64,000 nt of DNA from Phytoseiulus persimilis (lineage: Eukaryota > Arthropoda > Arachnida > Mesostigmata > Phytoseiidae): positions 21,758,745 to 21,822,744 of the forward strand of contig CM075102.1 of NCBI GenBank assembly GCA_037576195.1. The letters run 5' to 3'. Position numbers and translations under genes: made by a program. Under the pieces are notes generated by a model. That model was given only the letters and a program-made list of their open reading frames with translations, searched no databases and was not told the DNA's origin. This document shows, piece after piece, positions 24,501 through 33,803 of the stretch (positions within the stretch are counted from its first letter, which is position 1; each line of letters begins with the position of its first letter).

Positions 24501-25957
24501 CCGGAGAAGCCGGGCGAAAGAAGGGAGCACGGAGGGGAAAACTCGAGTACATCTCCCTCAGGGAACAATCGGCAATTTTGCTAACGCTCTAAAAACCTCT
24601 GCTCCGGCTTCCTCCATGTCACTTTGTTCCATTAGGTTTCGTACGGAGCCGACAAACCCCGAGTCGGCTTTGTGGCAAGTTGGGCAGCCAGCGGAAAGAT
24701 CCGCTCGGGAGGCAAGAGGAGTTCAGGTAGGGGGGAGGGACCGGACGAGGGGCGAATGAACACGACGAGCGCTGCAGGCTCGCTCAGTTATGTCGGTAAG
24801 TCTTCAACTCTTTTGGGCCGAATCAGCCTCTCGCTGTCATCTGGACGAAGTGCTGAGTAGGCTCGCTCACCCACGGATAGATCGAACACACGGGCCGCCC
24901 GGAATTCAGGGAGGGGGGGGGGGGGGGGAGAGAACAAGGAGCGCCGACGAGCCGGGACAGCGTCAGTCAGTCAGGAGTAAGAGGATAATTTCATTACAAT
25001 CAGGCTTGTGGCGCCTTTGTTCAGGCCAAAATAAACATGCCTCTAGCTTCCCTGATGCCAGGCCAAGTGATTGGCCGCATGCAGCTCTGTGTCCAACGGA
25101 GAGAACTCAAGTTTGTGGTGGATTTCGGAAAAAAGTCGGGGGAAAACTCCTCGTACGGGCGTCAAAAGCGGTACCGAGACCGGTTCGAGAACCTCGTTCG
25201 AGCCGTGACGCGGTCGAGTTGCCGTTGGGCTACTCGATCGGATCCATGGCTTTTGAGCTTCCACGTAATGCTGGACAGGGAGCGAACTCACCCCGGCTGA
25301 CGGGTGTACGTATCAATTAGGACGTCAGACATGTTCACGGGAGGGGATTAAAGTCGCACCAAAAAGTTGACCCCTGTGTTGAAACGCCCCGATGCCCCCG
25401 AACGCAACAACTCCGCTCCGACGTATTTCATAACGGATCTACAACAACTATCCCATGTTCCCCAATATTCGCGGAAACCGTAAGAAGAAAGCGTCAGAGC
25501 GGGGTCCGTCAACTCGATGATTTTGAGGGATACGGACCAAGGTCGAGAGCGGCATTCAGCCGCCCATGACCGTTTCATTCGCTTGCCAGTCGTGGTAAAG
25601 ATGCGAGCGTTCTAAATTGGGTTGAATGAAGAACTTCAAGATCAATACTCAAAGGAGGTCCACCGTCTGTCACCGCCCGAGACACAGTTCTCAACGGCGA
25701 AGATCTGCGTCGGTCTCTCCCCTACGCATTGATCATAACTGAACGCTTGTAACTATCTCACTATCTTGGTAGGTTACGGAAGTAAACGCCGGCCCGCCGT
25801 GGAGAGCATGGGGCAGAACTCCGAAACAATGGTCGAACTCACGCCGAACGAATCGGTCAGCGGTACTTGCTGAAGTTCACTCACCTTTCACAGTGGCAGT
25901 GAGCGCTACGACTGGGAGCAACACAACTTGAAACACAAAACTCAACATCGGAGCCAT
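1..25957 (-). CDS. robo: Roundabout (Robo) axon-guidance receptor, 5' part of gene (8 exons, runs off left edge)
   Basis: Gene-level entry. Exons in transcript order: 25885-25957, 10057-10323, 9768-9898, 7591-7750, 1695-1988, 1089-1574, 802-894, 1-501. Together they give 668 codons in one open frame: a signal peptide, Ig1-Ig5, FN3-1 and the start of FN3-2, the order of Robo family ectodomains. All seven joins agree in phase (most are phase 1 at domain borders; the join inside Ig2 is phase 0). Family knowledge: Robo is a single-pass neuronal receptor that binds Slit through Ig1-Ig2 and drives axon repulsion. The remaining FN3 sequence, the membrane segment and the cytoplasmic CC motifs lie beyond the left edge, so I cannot say which Robo paralogue this is. 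The pattern of residues is closest to insect Robo1 throughout Ig2-FN3-1; Ig1 is divergent. Confidence 0.95.
802..894 (-). CDS. robo: Robo exon 7: second half of Ig5
   Basis: Acceptor gattccag, donor CACG|gtgagt, phase 1 to 1; 93 nt. It encodes ADDSGLYTCIAWGENGETRR and SASLKVLH, the F-G strands of Ig5 (fly: SDSGTYTCTASGERGETSW). The GENGETR motif after the cysteine matches Robo. Confidence 0.93.
1034..1073. repeat. Tandem duplication, two identical 20-bp units
   Basis: The unit gacggtttgcccgctagact occurs at 1034-1053 and 1054-1073 with no mismatch. It follows a short (ACAG)n run, inside Robo intron 6 just downstream of the exon 6 donor. The perfect identity suggests a recent slippage event. 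Confidence 0.9.
1089..1574 (-). CDS. robo: Robo exon 6: Ig4 and first half of Ig5
   Basis: Acceptor atttcgattccag, donor CAAG|gtatgt, phase 1 to 1; 486 nt. Ig4: RPLFRQRPLDQRVALHG, TFHCVASGSPSPTIFWSREG, EGSYICSALSSIGSA. Ig5 starts after VEDLPPPLLATVPVNQT with FRCEAAGAPQPEIRWLFND. The FWSREG...LMF and YICSALS stretches and the linker VED-PPP are hallmarks of Robo Ig4-Ig5. Confidence 0.95.
1695..1988 (-). CDS. robo: Robo exon 5: Ig3
   Basis: Acceptor cgtcccccag, donor GAAT|gtgagt, phase 1 to 1. A complete Ig domain: KPNFVVKPEDISVV, cysteine in RLECTVAGDPQP, tryptophan in IRWTKDGKPL, DQGEYTCEASNEVG. The long plus-strand open frame over 1427-2356 is the antisense shadow of this exon and exon 6. 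Confidence 0.94.
1989..7590 (-). other. Robo intron 4 (5.6 kb), no recognised gene
   Basis: Non-coding by content. It holds a plus-strand open frame at 5942-6730 (262 codons), which is unlikely to be a gene: it contains no methionine codon at all and resembles no family I know. A short hydrophobic minus-strand ORF lies at 3810-4055. No RNA gene or mobile element was recognised. Confidence 0.6.
7591..7750 (-). CDS. robo: Robo exon 4: second half of Ig2
   Basis: Acceptor tttgttgcag, donor CTGA|gtgagt, phase 0 to 1. It encodes SRLRLLEDTGALVIQDV followed by the second Ig cysteine in GAYVCKADNIVGTRE and LRVLS. The stretch NIVGTRE matches the conserved NLVGTRE of Robo Ig2, which identifies the family. 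Confidence 0.93.
7751..9767 (-). other. Robo intron 3 (2.0 kb), no recognised gene
   Basis: It contains a 241-codon minus-strand open frame at 8171-8896 with internal ATGs but no recognisable domain, and a (TC)n run near 9518-9533. Arginine- and serine-rich composition suggests a chance open frame. Confidence 0.55.
9768..9898 (-). CDS. robo: Robo exon 3: first half of Ig2
   Basis: Acceptor ttcattcag, donor CCG|gtgagt, phase 1 to 0. It encodes LREEFKVTPSDV, the cysteine in AVLRCEPPAGVPKP and the tryptophan in VVWLKEGSP, matching the Robo Ig2 pattern (RDDFRV, LLECGPP, LIWIKDG in fly Robo1). The intron splits the Ig fold after the C strand. Confidence 0.93.
10057..10323 (-). CDS. robo: Robo exon 2: Ig1
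   Basis: Acceptor ttttctttgcag, donor gtgagt, phase 1 to 1. It encodes ITEHPSDVVAL, the first Ig cysteine in QMNCGAEG, the tryptophan in VNWYHKG, and the second cysteine in GVYWCEAVNKAG. Family knowledge: Ig1 is the main Slit-contacting domain. This copy is shorter than fly Robo1 Ig1 between the first cysteine and the tryptophan and in the strand before the second cysteine. Confidence 0.93.
16190..16205. repeat. C16 homopolymer
   Basis: Sixteen consecutive C on the plus strand within Robo intron 1. It is G-rich on the transcribed strand's RNA sense. Confidence 0.9.
19451..19469. repeat. G19 homopolymer
   Basis: Nineteen consecutive G on the plus strand within Robo intron 1, preceded by a G-rich purine stretch. 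It is the longest G/C run in the window; its exact length is prone to sequencing error. Confidence 0.9.
21887..21915. repeat. (CGAC)n microsatellite
   Basis: About seven CGAC units, with one imperfect unit (CGAT) near the end, in Robo intron 1. Confidence 0.9.
24913..24928. repeat. G16 homopolymer
   Basis: Sixteen consecutive G on the plus strand in Robo intron 1, about 1 kb from the signal-peptide exon. Confidence 0.9.
25885..25957 (-). CDS. robo: Robo exon 1: start codon and signal peptide
   Basis: On the minus strand an ATG at 25957 opens 24 codons (MAPMLSFVFQVVLLPVVALT and a short tail) with a typical hydrophobic signal-peptide core. They end in a strong donor, AAAG|gtgagt. The exon ends in phase 1, and the Ig1 exon starts with the two bases needed to complete an Asp codon. 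A second in-frame ATG lies three codons on. Strand, phase and content make this the start of Robo, 15.6 kb from Ig1. A 5' UTR exon further upstream is possible and was not identified. Confidence 0.8.
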
Positions 25958-28900
25958 CGGCTCGGCTTTTTCCCTCTTCAATTCTGTCGCGGTTTTCTTT
26001 GTCGACTTGTCACGTGTGTCTTCTGTATTTATCCGAATGCACTGGCACTCAACACTGGAGCACTTTCATGGTATCATGGGCGCCTTGGCTGCATTCTACA
26101 GTTCCATGGAGTTTTCACGACACAGAACACAGCGACATGACTCTTCCCTAGATTCACAGCTCGTCGGCAACTGCTCGAGGGAATCCACACGCGAGCACAG
26201 TCCGGCCCTCGTGCCAATGTGGAGAGGGGAGGTGGAGAGGGTTTGAGGGGAAAGATAGGTTTCTCATGCGACGAACCCAGCCAGCGGCGCTCTTGACTTT
26301 GGAGAATCCGTTCACTTCAGTCACCTCCTCAGCGAACCTTCAAACCAGCAGGACAGCTAGCCGAACGGTCAACGAGCGCAGTCTCAACCTTCCGACCGGA
26401 TCATTGATGAACGTGACGATTTTGTTCGCTGCGGGTCTCGACGATGACTCGGCCGAATAGGGTAACATCAGGCTGATATCACGCGTGAGGAACTTGTTCG
26501 AAATTGGGTTAGCCCGCTGTTGAGACATGTACCAAGTCACTCATCGCAAACATCAAGCGGGCAGCATCGAGTACGCGTTTCCACACGCGGATTGCTGAGG
26601 ATGAATATTCCAAGAAGAATATCGCTTGCGATACTATGAAGCGCTCGTGGTTCTCATTCACCTCGCCAGGTTTGCATGGATTCCTTGATCGCAACTGCGC
26701 CGTTCAAATGTGAAGACTCGTTTTACGGCTCAACTTGGTTCACATTTGCATGCGGCTGCCGCCGAACTGCGCCAGAGGGAACTGCGCCCATCTACGCATG
26801 ACAGGTCGATCGAAAAAACTACATTTCTGGTCCGAGAACAGACTTCGTTCCTCGGAACTATTCATTAGCTACAGTCCTCCGTGATAGAACTGAAACGTCT
26901 TCATCAATGGAGCTGGCATGAGATTCACGCTCCCTAAGGAGGGCACGATGTGAATGACACCCTCCTCAGCTGCGTCCCGTGTCGATCGAATTCATGCAGA
27001 GACATCAGACTCTCCACAGCCAACATCCCCGATGACAGGAATGCTTCCCGACCGTTTTGATTGGAAATTCGGGGTCGATACCGGCTCCAGTTCCCTGTCA
27101 GAGTTCCAGCGGGTCAGAATGCAGGTCTGCGGAGATTGGGCAGCGCACTCCGTTCGAGCTTCTTGATCCTGGAGAGCGAGAGGAAGCTCGAGTTCTGGTG
27201 CGCCATGAATTGACCTGTCAAACTGAATCAGCACTTGTCGTATGATTCTCACGCTCCGGAATCCACCAAGGCTGCTCCGGAAGATTGAGAAAACATTCTC
27301 GGTCGTGAGCCCACAGAGGAACGTTGTGAGCCCTGGTGAACCTGAGACTTCAGATCTCGATTCGAGGAAAGCAATGCGAATGGGGCTGGAGTTAGAGTAG
27401 ACGCCCGCTCCTAGCGTCGAGGACTACAGAGTTTCTGAGATATGATAGAAAACTCGCTTTCGGTCAGATGCGAGGAGTCACCGAGCGGAAGAATTTTTAA
27501 TTTCGTCCAACGCTCGGAACCCCCGCTACCCAGCAACGCGACAGACAGTGTCTGATTTGCATTTTGCAGCTTGGGTGATAGAAATGGCGATGATGGGCAG
27601 GAGGATGCGCCCTAGCCTCCAAAAATGTTCGCCGCTCCACGAAAATCAGCCAACAATGAACAATTCAAGGGAAACAGTTGGAGGACAGAGCGGGCTCCCA
27701 AGCTGAGAGGGGGAGGTGCTGGCTCGCCGAGCGCTCGGCTGGCCGCCATCCTTGTCGAGTCAGAATCGACCTTCATTCGCAGGCCAGTTTTTATGGCGAG
27801 TCATTACACGTAGGAGAAGCTAATGGAGATCCGGTCGCTCTCAAGGAACCACGCATATCTTATACAGAGCATCTCTTCGACTCCAGGTGCAGCTTGAACG
27901 GTCAGACAGCAGCTAACTGAGCAGTTCTGACTCCGAATGTGGCTGAGAATCTTTTCTGAGCCGAACAATGGCAGCGAACTCGAGTGATTGACCACTGGTC
28001 TCCGTGATAAACCCGGACGTTTGCTCGAGAGAAATGCCCTGCCACTGGAAGGAGGACAATGAGACCGGCGGCCAATGAATGAGGCTTGCGCCCCGCCGCC
28101 GACTCCGCCGGCGTACCTTCCGCCAATGCCTCCATCACTTCGGTCGCAAGGCATCGTTGAAATCTATCGAGCCATCTTCGATGGAGGAGATGGACTCCTT
28201 TGAGACGGAATCCGTCCGTCGACGAAAAAGACTTCCTCGATGATCAAACAAATTGAGTACATCGGCGACTCCACTTCAAACCTCCGAAACTGATTCGGTG
28301 TTCTCGGATCACGTACTCCTTCGCCAATGGGATCTTACCGCAGTTCGACAGGAGTCCCCGGGAGCTCTTGAGTCCCGTTCCAGACATGTCCCCCGGAATT
28401 CCTCGGGGTGCGCTGAGGATTCAGAAGAATCGAAACAATAAAGGACCTGCCCCATTTGTCCTTGGAACATCAATGGCCGGATCATGTTCTCCAACTCAAT
28501 GCATAGCTGGCGGGCAAAGACATTTTCGTTGCCTCGGGGTGCGTGCCCCTCGCGAGTCACAGAATCGACTTCGGGAGAACCTGCCATCCAGCTTGTGGTC
28601 CAGATTTGGGATCGGTGATCGTGGTGACGTTTGAGCGCAACAAACGTTCAGCACGAGTAGTTGGGCGCATACTAAATCAACTAGTCTGGCTCCTTCTCAT
28701 TCTTCCCCGATTCCGAATCTAAACAGCGGGGACGTAGCTGAATCGATCCGATACTCGAAACTCTGCCTCGATCGAACAGCCACACGAACGACTCTCAGCG
28801 GCCATGTGACTCCCCTGAGAAATTCCCAGGACAACTTCTACGCTCAGCGTTCGAAGTCAGTCGATAGCGGCCGGACATCAGACTCTTGAGTTGGGCTACT

Positions 28901-31900
28901 TAAAACCTGACCTAAATAAACGACGGTTAGCTTGAACGTTTCACAAACCGATCCCGAAAATCGAGCTCCTGCGCCTGGACCGGCCATGCATGCATAACGA
29001 GAGACTAATTGCCCTCCAACTAAAGTTCAGGAGTTCGACTCCGCAAAAACAGCATGAAATACCCACCAGTGGCAAGAGTGCCGTTTTTAGCTTCGCCCGC
29101 ATTCACTCCCGCCGCTTGTGATTTATGTCAAACGGGGACCGTTGCGGCAGGGACACCCTCCGCTGGAACCACATTCCCGTACGCTCTATCTAGTTGCCGC
29201 CATACGTATTGTGCTGCGCGACCTCAATAACTCAGACATGTGTCTGTCGGAAACGGCTTCGCTCCAAACCCGCTGCAAGGGCAAACTTATCCCGGGTAAT
29301 CTCTCTAAACCGCAACGACATTGTCCCACCACGCAGCTAGGTGCAATCACCACCGTCGCCGCCACCCGAGGCGTACGGCTGTGCGTGCCGCCCGCAAAGC
29401 TCTGCGTGGTCTTCATCGCTGATTTCTGGACCCGCCATTAGCACGATTGTCTGCACAACTCTTTGTGATGTCGAACTGCCTCGCGGCCACTAGGTGGTCG
29501 CAGTAGCGAGCTCATGTCGCCGCTGAGGCAATTATTCCCATGTAACAGTCCTATTACAGACAGCAGTGTTCCTCATCGCATGTTGTTCCATCGTCTATTA
29601 TTCAAATTGGCCCCGGGAGTGAATTTCACTGAAGCAGCATGTCGATACTCATTCACGAAGTAGAAATTCAATGAAGATGACGAAGAGCTGCGTGCGTCAT
29701 AAAGCTCGGAGATCACCTGAGCGCCGCTACGCGGTATTTTAGTTGGACGCGGTGCTCGGATCCGCCAATCAGCCATCAGGGCATGATGCACTCATGGAGC
29801 CGGTCCTCTAGCGAATTCCGAGGTCTGAGAGTTGCACACGGTACAGCATACTCGAACCAAACACTGCCTATTGCGCGGACAAAGGGTGTTCTTTAGATTA
29901 GAACAGTGGATTCAAAAATGTCCCCCGCAGATGACTAAGCCTAGGAGCTTACCCAGCGACTCCATTCTCGTCGTTGTCGTCATCATCGTGGTGGTGGTGG
30001 TGGTGGTAACTCCGTGTCATTTGATACTCTCTCCATTTCGGAGTAATTGCACCAAGAGAAACGCTCGGAGAACGGGAGCGCAGCTGGCGAACCTTAATAT
30101 ATTGTTCGGATTATTGAGCATGGAAGAGTCACTGAGAAACGAGCTTTTTAGATTTATGGTAAAACACAATGGAACGCCTACGAATCGAAGGAAGAAAGCC
30201 TCGTTCTCCCGCTCCTTTGCTACCTCGTCAATATCGCCCTCCTCTAATGAGGGTCTGAGTGGCTGGAATCAACAAGCAATGCTCGAGAATCGGATCGGAT
30301 TCGATGAGAGACAGGCTTCGTAGTACGATCAGGCATCGGATCGGCTCACCGGTACCGGCCGCCATTTCCCGAGTTCTGCATAAACGGTCCAGTCTTCTTC
30401 ATTCATCCGTCACCCTCGCCGTCGTCGCAGCACTCCTCTCCTCGGCTTGCTCTACGATGACGCACCGAAAGTAGCAAATGTGCTGTTTCAACATGGATAC
30501 GAAATGGGGAGGAACAGGGCTGAAGAAGAGCGATGGATGACTGGATCTGGACAGATGCGCGAGGGTGTCAATCAAGCTGATCGAAATCAAAATTTTCTTT
30601 GTGTGTGTCACGCTGGATCCGTTACGTTTACAGTTGTGCGGGTCGTCATAACAGAAGACAAATTCACGCTGTGCGTTTCTCCGTATGTCATGGCTGCGAA
30701 ACAAAATGGCAAACCTGCCTGAAGACCACTCAAGCAGCAAAGGACGAACCGTACCCACGCCAAACGTTGACATCCCCGCTGCTCAATTCGATCGTGAGAA
30801 TCGTTTCCCACAGCCACGAAAAATGCATCGCCGTCCCCTCGAGGAAAAGTCGCGTCGGCCAGTGCTCCTACTTGAAGGTCCGGATGGACCTCGTCTCCAG
30901 CGTCCGTCGGATTCCGGTACTCAGCCGGTGGCCATCCGGATGAGTGTTTAATTTTTCCGAACTCCGGAAAGAAGATTCGAACTCCTGGAAGCGGGTTCCG
31001 AGCGCGATGAGATTGGATTGGATTCGTCAAAGAAACCTCGGTATTTTGATTGTGTTCCTCCATCCGCCGAGCCATGGAGTCGTCGGCGACTTCGCGCTCG
31101 GTTGCTGATCAAATAGAATCCAAGTAAGTGGATTCGCCAATCAATCTGCATGCAAACGAGTATTCAAAGTCGAAATTAGATTGTGTCGGCTCGAGACGAT
31201 GATTCCACTCCAGAGCTCATGAATCACATCAGCAGGCAAGGGCACCCGTTGAACAATAGGCAAAATCTCCTACAACGTGAAACCTCTCGCTACAAACGCA
31301 CTCGAAATAACCTTGGAACGACGCTCGACAGGGACTGAATGGTCACTTCATTACTTCGAGCTATTTTTCTCGCTATCCCTCTCTCGCCTGACCCCTCGAA
31401 CGGTGGGAATAGCGACATTGGGTCACAGTGCAGCGTAGCGAAGACTCCTTCCCACCCTAGAATTGATCGTCGGCGGCGGCCTGTGTGAGCCTCGGAATCA
31501 CCGCGGACAAATGGATCTTTCGCTATCTCCAGTGTTTGATGAGTGAGTGGGTGCGTGAATGAGTGTTCTTGTAAATGCCAGATCACGTACTGAGGCAGCG
31601 GGTTTCGAGGCTCCATGGGAATCTTGGGGTCGTCCGTGTCGCCTAATAGTGATTGTTGGACTCGCCAAGGAGCGATGGGCATCGGGGCAGAGCGCGAATC
31701 GTCGCCTGCTATCGATCAGTCAGAAATCATTCCTGTAGCGAACACGAACTCAGTGCTTGGGCCGTCTTGCCTCATGAGTACTGGGAACCGGCTTCCTCGA
31801 TCAGAGCGACACGATTCCGGGAGCACCGGGTTCACGGGACGAGAACACTGGCTGTGCGTCTCTCGACCTGGCAGCGATTCAAGCTGGAGTGGATGATGTA

Positions 31901-33100
31901 TCGGAGTTGATACTTGGACTTTTTGGTCAAGGCCTCACCGTTCGCTCGCACGCCCGCCCGCCCCGACGCTCTTTTGCTCCTCGGCTTTCTGCTTGGACTA
32001 GCTGGTTGGCTGGTTGACTTGCTTGCCATCTGTGGCAAAATTGATGGCGACCGGGTGGTGGTGGTGCTACTGCCGCTGGAGCACCTCGTCGTTCATTTCT
32101 GACGCTCGACAACAGAGGCAACAGCCTCGATGTCCTAATCGGGGCGGGGGCTTCGTGAAGGATAGAGCTGGAGAGTCAGTGCTTGGCAACACTGCCGGCA
32201 GAGAGCGAGAGCCAGCCCGTGTCAGGCATGCGATGGCCATCATCATCATCATTGTTATGACCATCACCGTCATCGGCAGGAACAGCAGCCGAACCAGTAG
32301 AAACGAAGTTGGTCCATGTCACTATCACACATTACACGGTACGAAATATGAAGGGCATTCCGTCGCATTGTTGACCAATTGCTGAGAGCAAAGTTGTGAG
32401 TTCGACGGCAAACAGCTGTCATTTCCCGCTGGAGAGCGAGTAATAGAGCGGGTAGGTATTCCCCAAGACTTCGAAAGTTAAAAGTAGTGTGTTGCGGGAT
32501 GTCGAAACGACGATTTCCGGAAACAAGTGTCAGCAGCTTGACCGCTCCCCAAGGATCATAAATGGAGGAACTGCCGCGTCGAGTCCTCTCGCATTCATTC
32601 TGACAATTGAGGGTAGCATGGTCTCTCGTGAGATAGCATTCTACAGAAATAGTGCTCATCTTTCTACTTTCTAGGTTTCAATAATAATCGCCGATGAGGG
32701 GGAGGGAGGAGATCGAGAGAGAGGAGGCTAAGGTCGGCGAGCTAAGCCTGTTCGAGGAGTACTCGAGGACAACGACTACACACAGTGGTTAAAGAAGGGA
32801 GACGAAGCTGAGGAGGAGTCATTGCACTCAAACAACCGTAATCCTCACATCGACTATTTATGGATGGCACAACACTGTGCCGCTGACGAGAAGTACGATG
32901 GAGATGACGATTATGAGGATAGCAGCAACGATGAAGAGGGAGCGAGAAGAAGAGGAGCTACGCTAACAACGACGAGCAGAATGAGTGCTGTTCGAACCAG
33001 TCAGAGGACGACAGGCGGCCTGGGGATAAAGAGGGGACTCGGACAAGTTCAGCTGGCTGGGCCTGACTGCTCCGAGCTCTAGGCGGCCATCTGTCGCCGC
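25958..33100. other. Upstream region of Robo; no recognised gene
   Basis: This should contain the Robo promoter and any 5' UTR exon, neither of which I can place. Short ATG-started frames occur (26266-26460 plus, 30608-31075 minus with 155 codons, 30447-30722 plus), none with a recognisable domain. Those at 30.4-31.1 kb overlap antisense, so at most one can be real. A stretch near 28.45-28.65 kb reads WNINGRI in one frame, like the start of a LINE endonuclease, but nothing around it supports a retrotransposon. Confidence 0.5.
29988..30007. repeat. (GTG)n microsatellite
   Basis: About seven GTG units in the gene-poor region, following a CAT/CGT-rich stretch. Confidence 0.85.
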
Positions 33101-33167
33101 GGCTCACTATGACGATTCAGTAATTTCTGAAATGATGAGACGACCTCGTCCATCGTTACAGCAGAGT

Positions 33168-33803
33168 CTATTTTTTCCTCTCTAATTTTATTACTCGCGG
33201 CCAGCTCAGACGCTCGACGCTCGGTCTCCCGCGCCGCTGAATGGCTCCATCCCACTCCGCCCCCTTATCCGAGCGTGGGCAACTAGAGGATTCCATGGGA
33301 AACACGGAGCCGCTTGAAATCAGGACTTCGAAGGGGTCCGCGGGGGAGACATACGTTGTCTTCGACGGGATCGAGATCGCCTGGCTCCCCTTCCTCGAAA
33401 TTATTCGACTCTGGAGCGGAACGCTTTGACGAAATTCATCTCTGAGATCCCAATCAGCTTCTGACTCTTCCAATGCATCTCGTTGCGCAGCAGACACGCC
33501 AGGGTATGGGTGAGCGGGTATTTGGGTGGATGGGTGGGAGGTTGGATGTTTGAGCGGATGAGTGGAATGTCTGCGCTCGCTTGCTTGCTTGCATAGACGA
33601 TCCGCGACATGGACGAGCCTCGCGAAGTCGAGTTGAATCGAGCGGCGTCTCGCAGCCAATGTCACTGAACTGGAACTCCCCTCTGCAAAAGAGAACAATG
33701 ATGTCGATGAGTGTTCGATTCTGTCGGACGCCTGGGAACTCGTAAGCGTGACCAATGCCCGCTGAGCGGTTATCCTGTCCGCACGATCCATGATGACAGT
33801 CAT
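33168..33803 (-). CDS. Unidentified 211-codon ORF (hypothetical)
   Basis: An ATG-started frame with a second ATG four codons later. The protein is Ser/Arg-rich with a His/Pro-rich middle (THPLKHPTSHPSTQIPAHP) derived from a CATC-like simple repeat, then an acidic patch (EESEADWDLRDEF). I recognise no domain. An open frame of this length is expected by chance roughly once in two such windows, so this is weak evidence for a gene. Confidence 0.2.
   Translation of the reverse strand: MTVIMDRADRITAQRALVTLTSSQASDRIEHSSTSLFSFAEGSSSSVTLAARRRSIQLDFARLVHVADRLCKQASERRHSTHPLKHPTSHPSTQIPAHPYPGVSAAQRDALEESEADWDLRDEFRQSVPLQSRIISRKGSQAISIPSKTTYVSPADPFEVLISSGSVFPMESSSCPRSDKGAEWDGAIQRRGRPSVERLSWPRVIKLERKK

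Larger units (their letters stand above)
10324..25884 (-). other. Robo intron 1 (15.6 kb), no recognised gene
   Basis: It separates the signal-peptide exon from Ig1. I see simple repeats and G/C homopolymers: C16 at 16190-16205, C12 at 18161-18172, G19 at 19451-19469, G16 at 24913-24928, a CGAC run at 21887-21915, a GACT run near 17409-17428 and CATC runs near 18545. Several open frames of 120-178 codons lie on both strands (for example 20402-20887 plus, 19307-19843 minus), often overlapping each other antisense. None has a domain I can name. Long first introns of guidance receptors often hold enhancers; none can be located by eye here. Confidence 0.6.

Noticed and set aside
28368-28680. WNINGRI and a following protein-like stretch, like a LINE endonuclease start
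   Set aside because: The two pieces are in different frames, and no catalytic endonuclease or reverse-transcriptase motifs follow.
29020-29050. TTCGACTC loop with flanking GGAG/CTCC, like a tRNA T-arm
   Set aside because: The loop is the wrong size for a T-arm and no acceptor, D or anticodon arm can be folded upstream.
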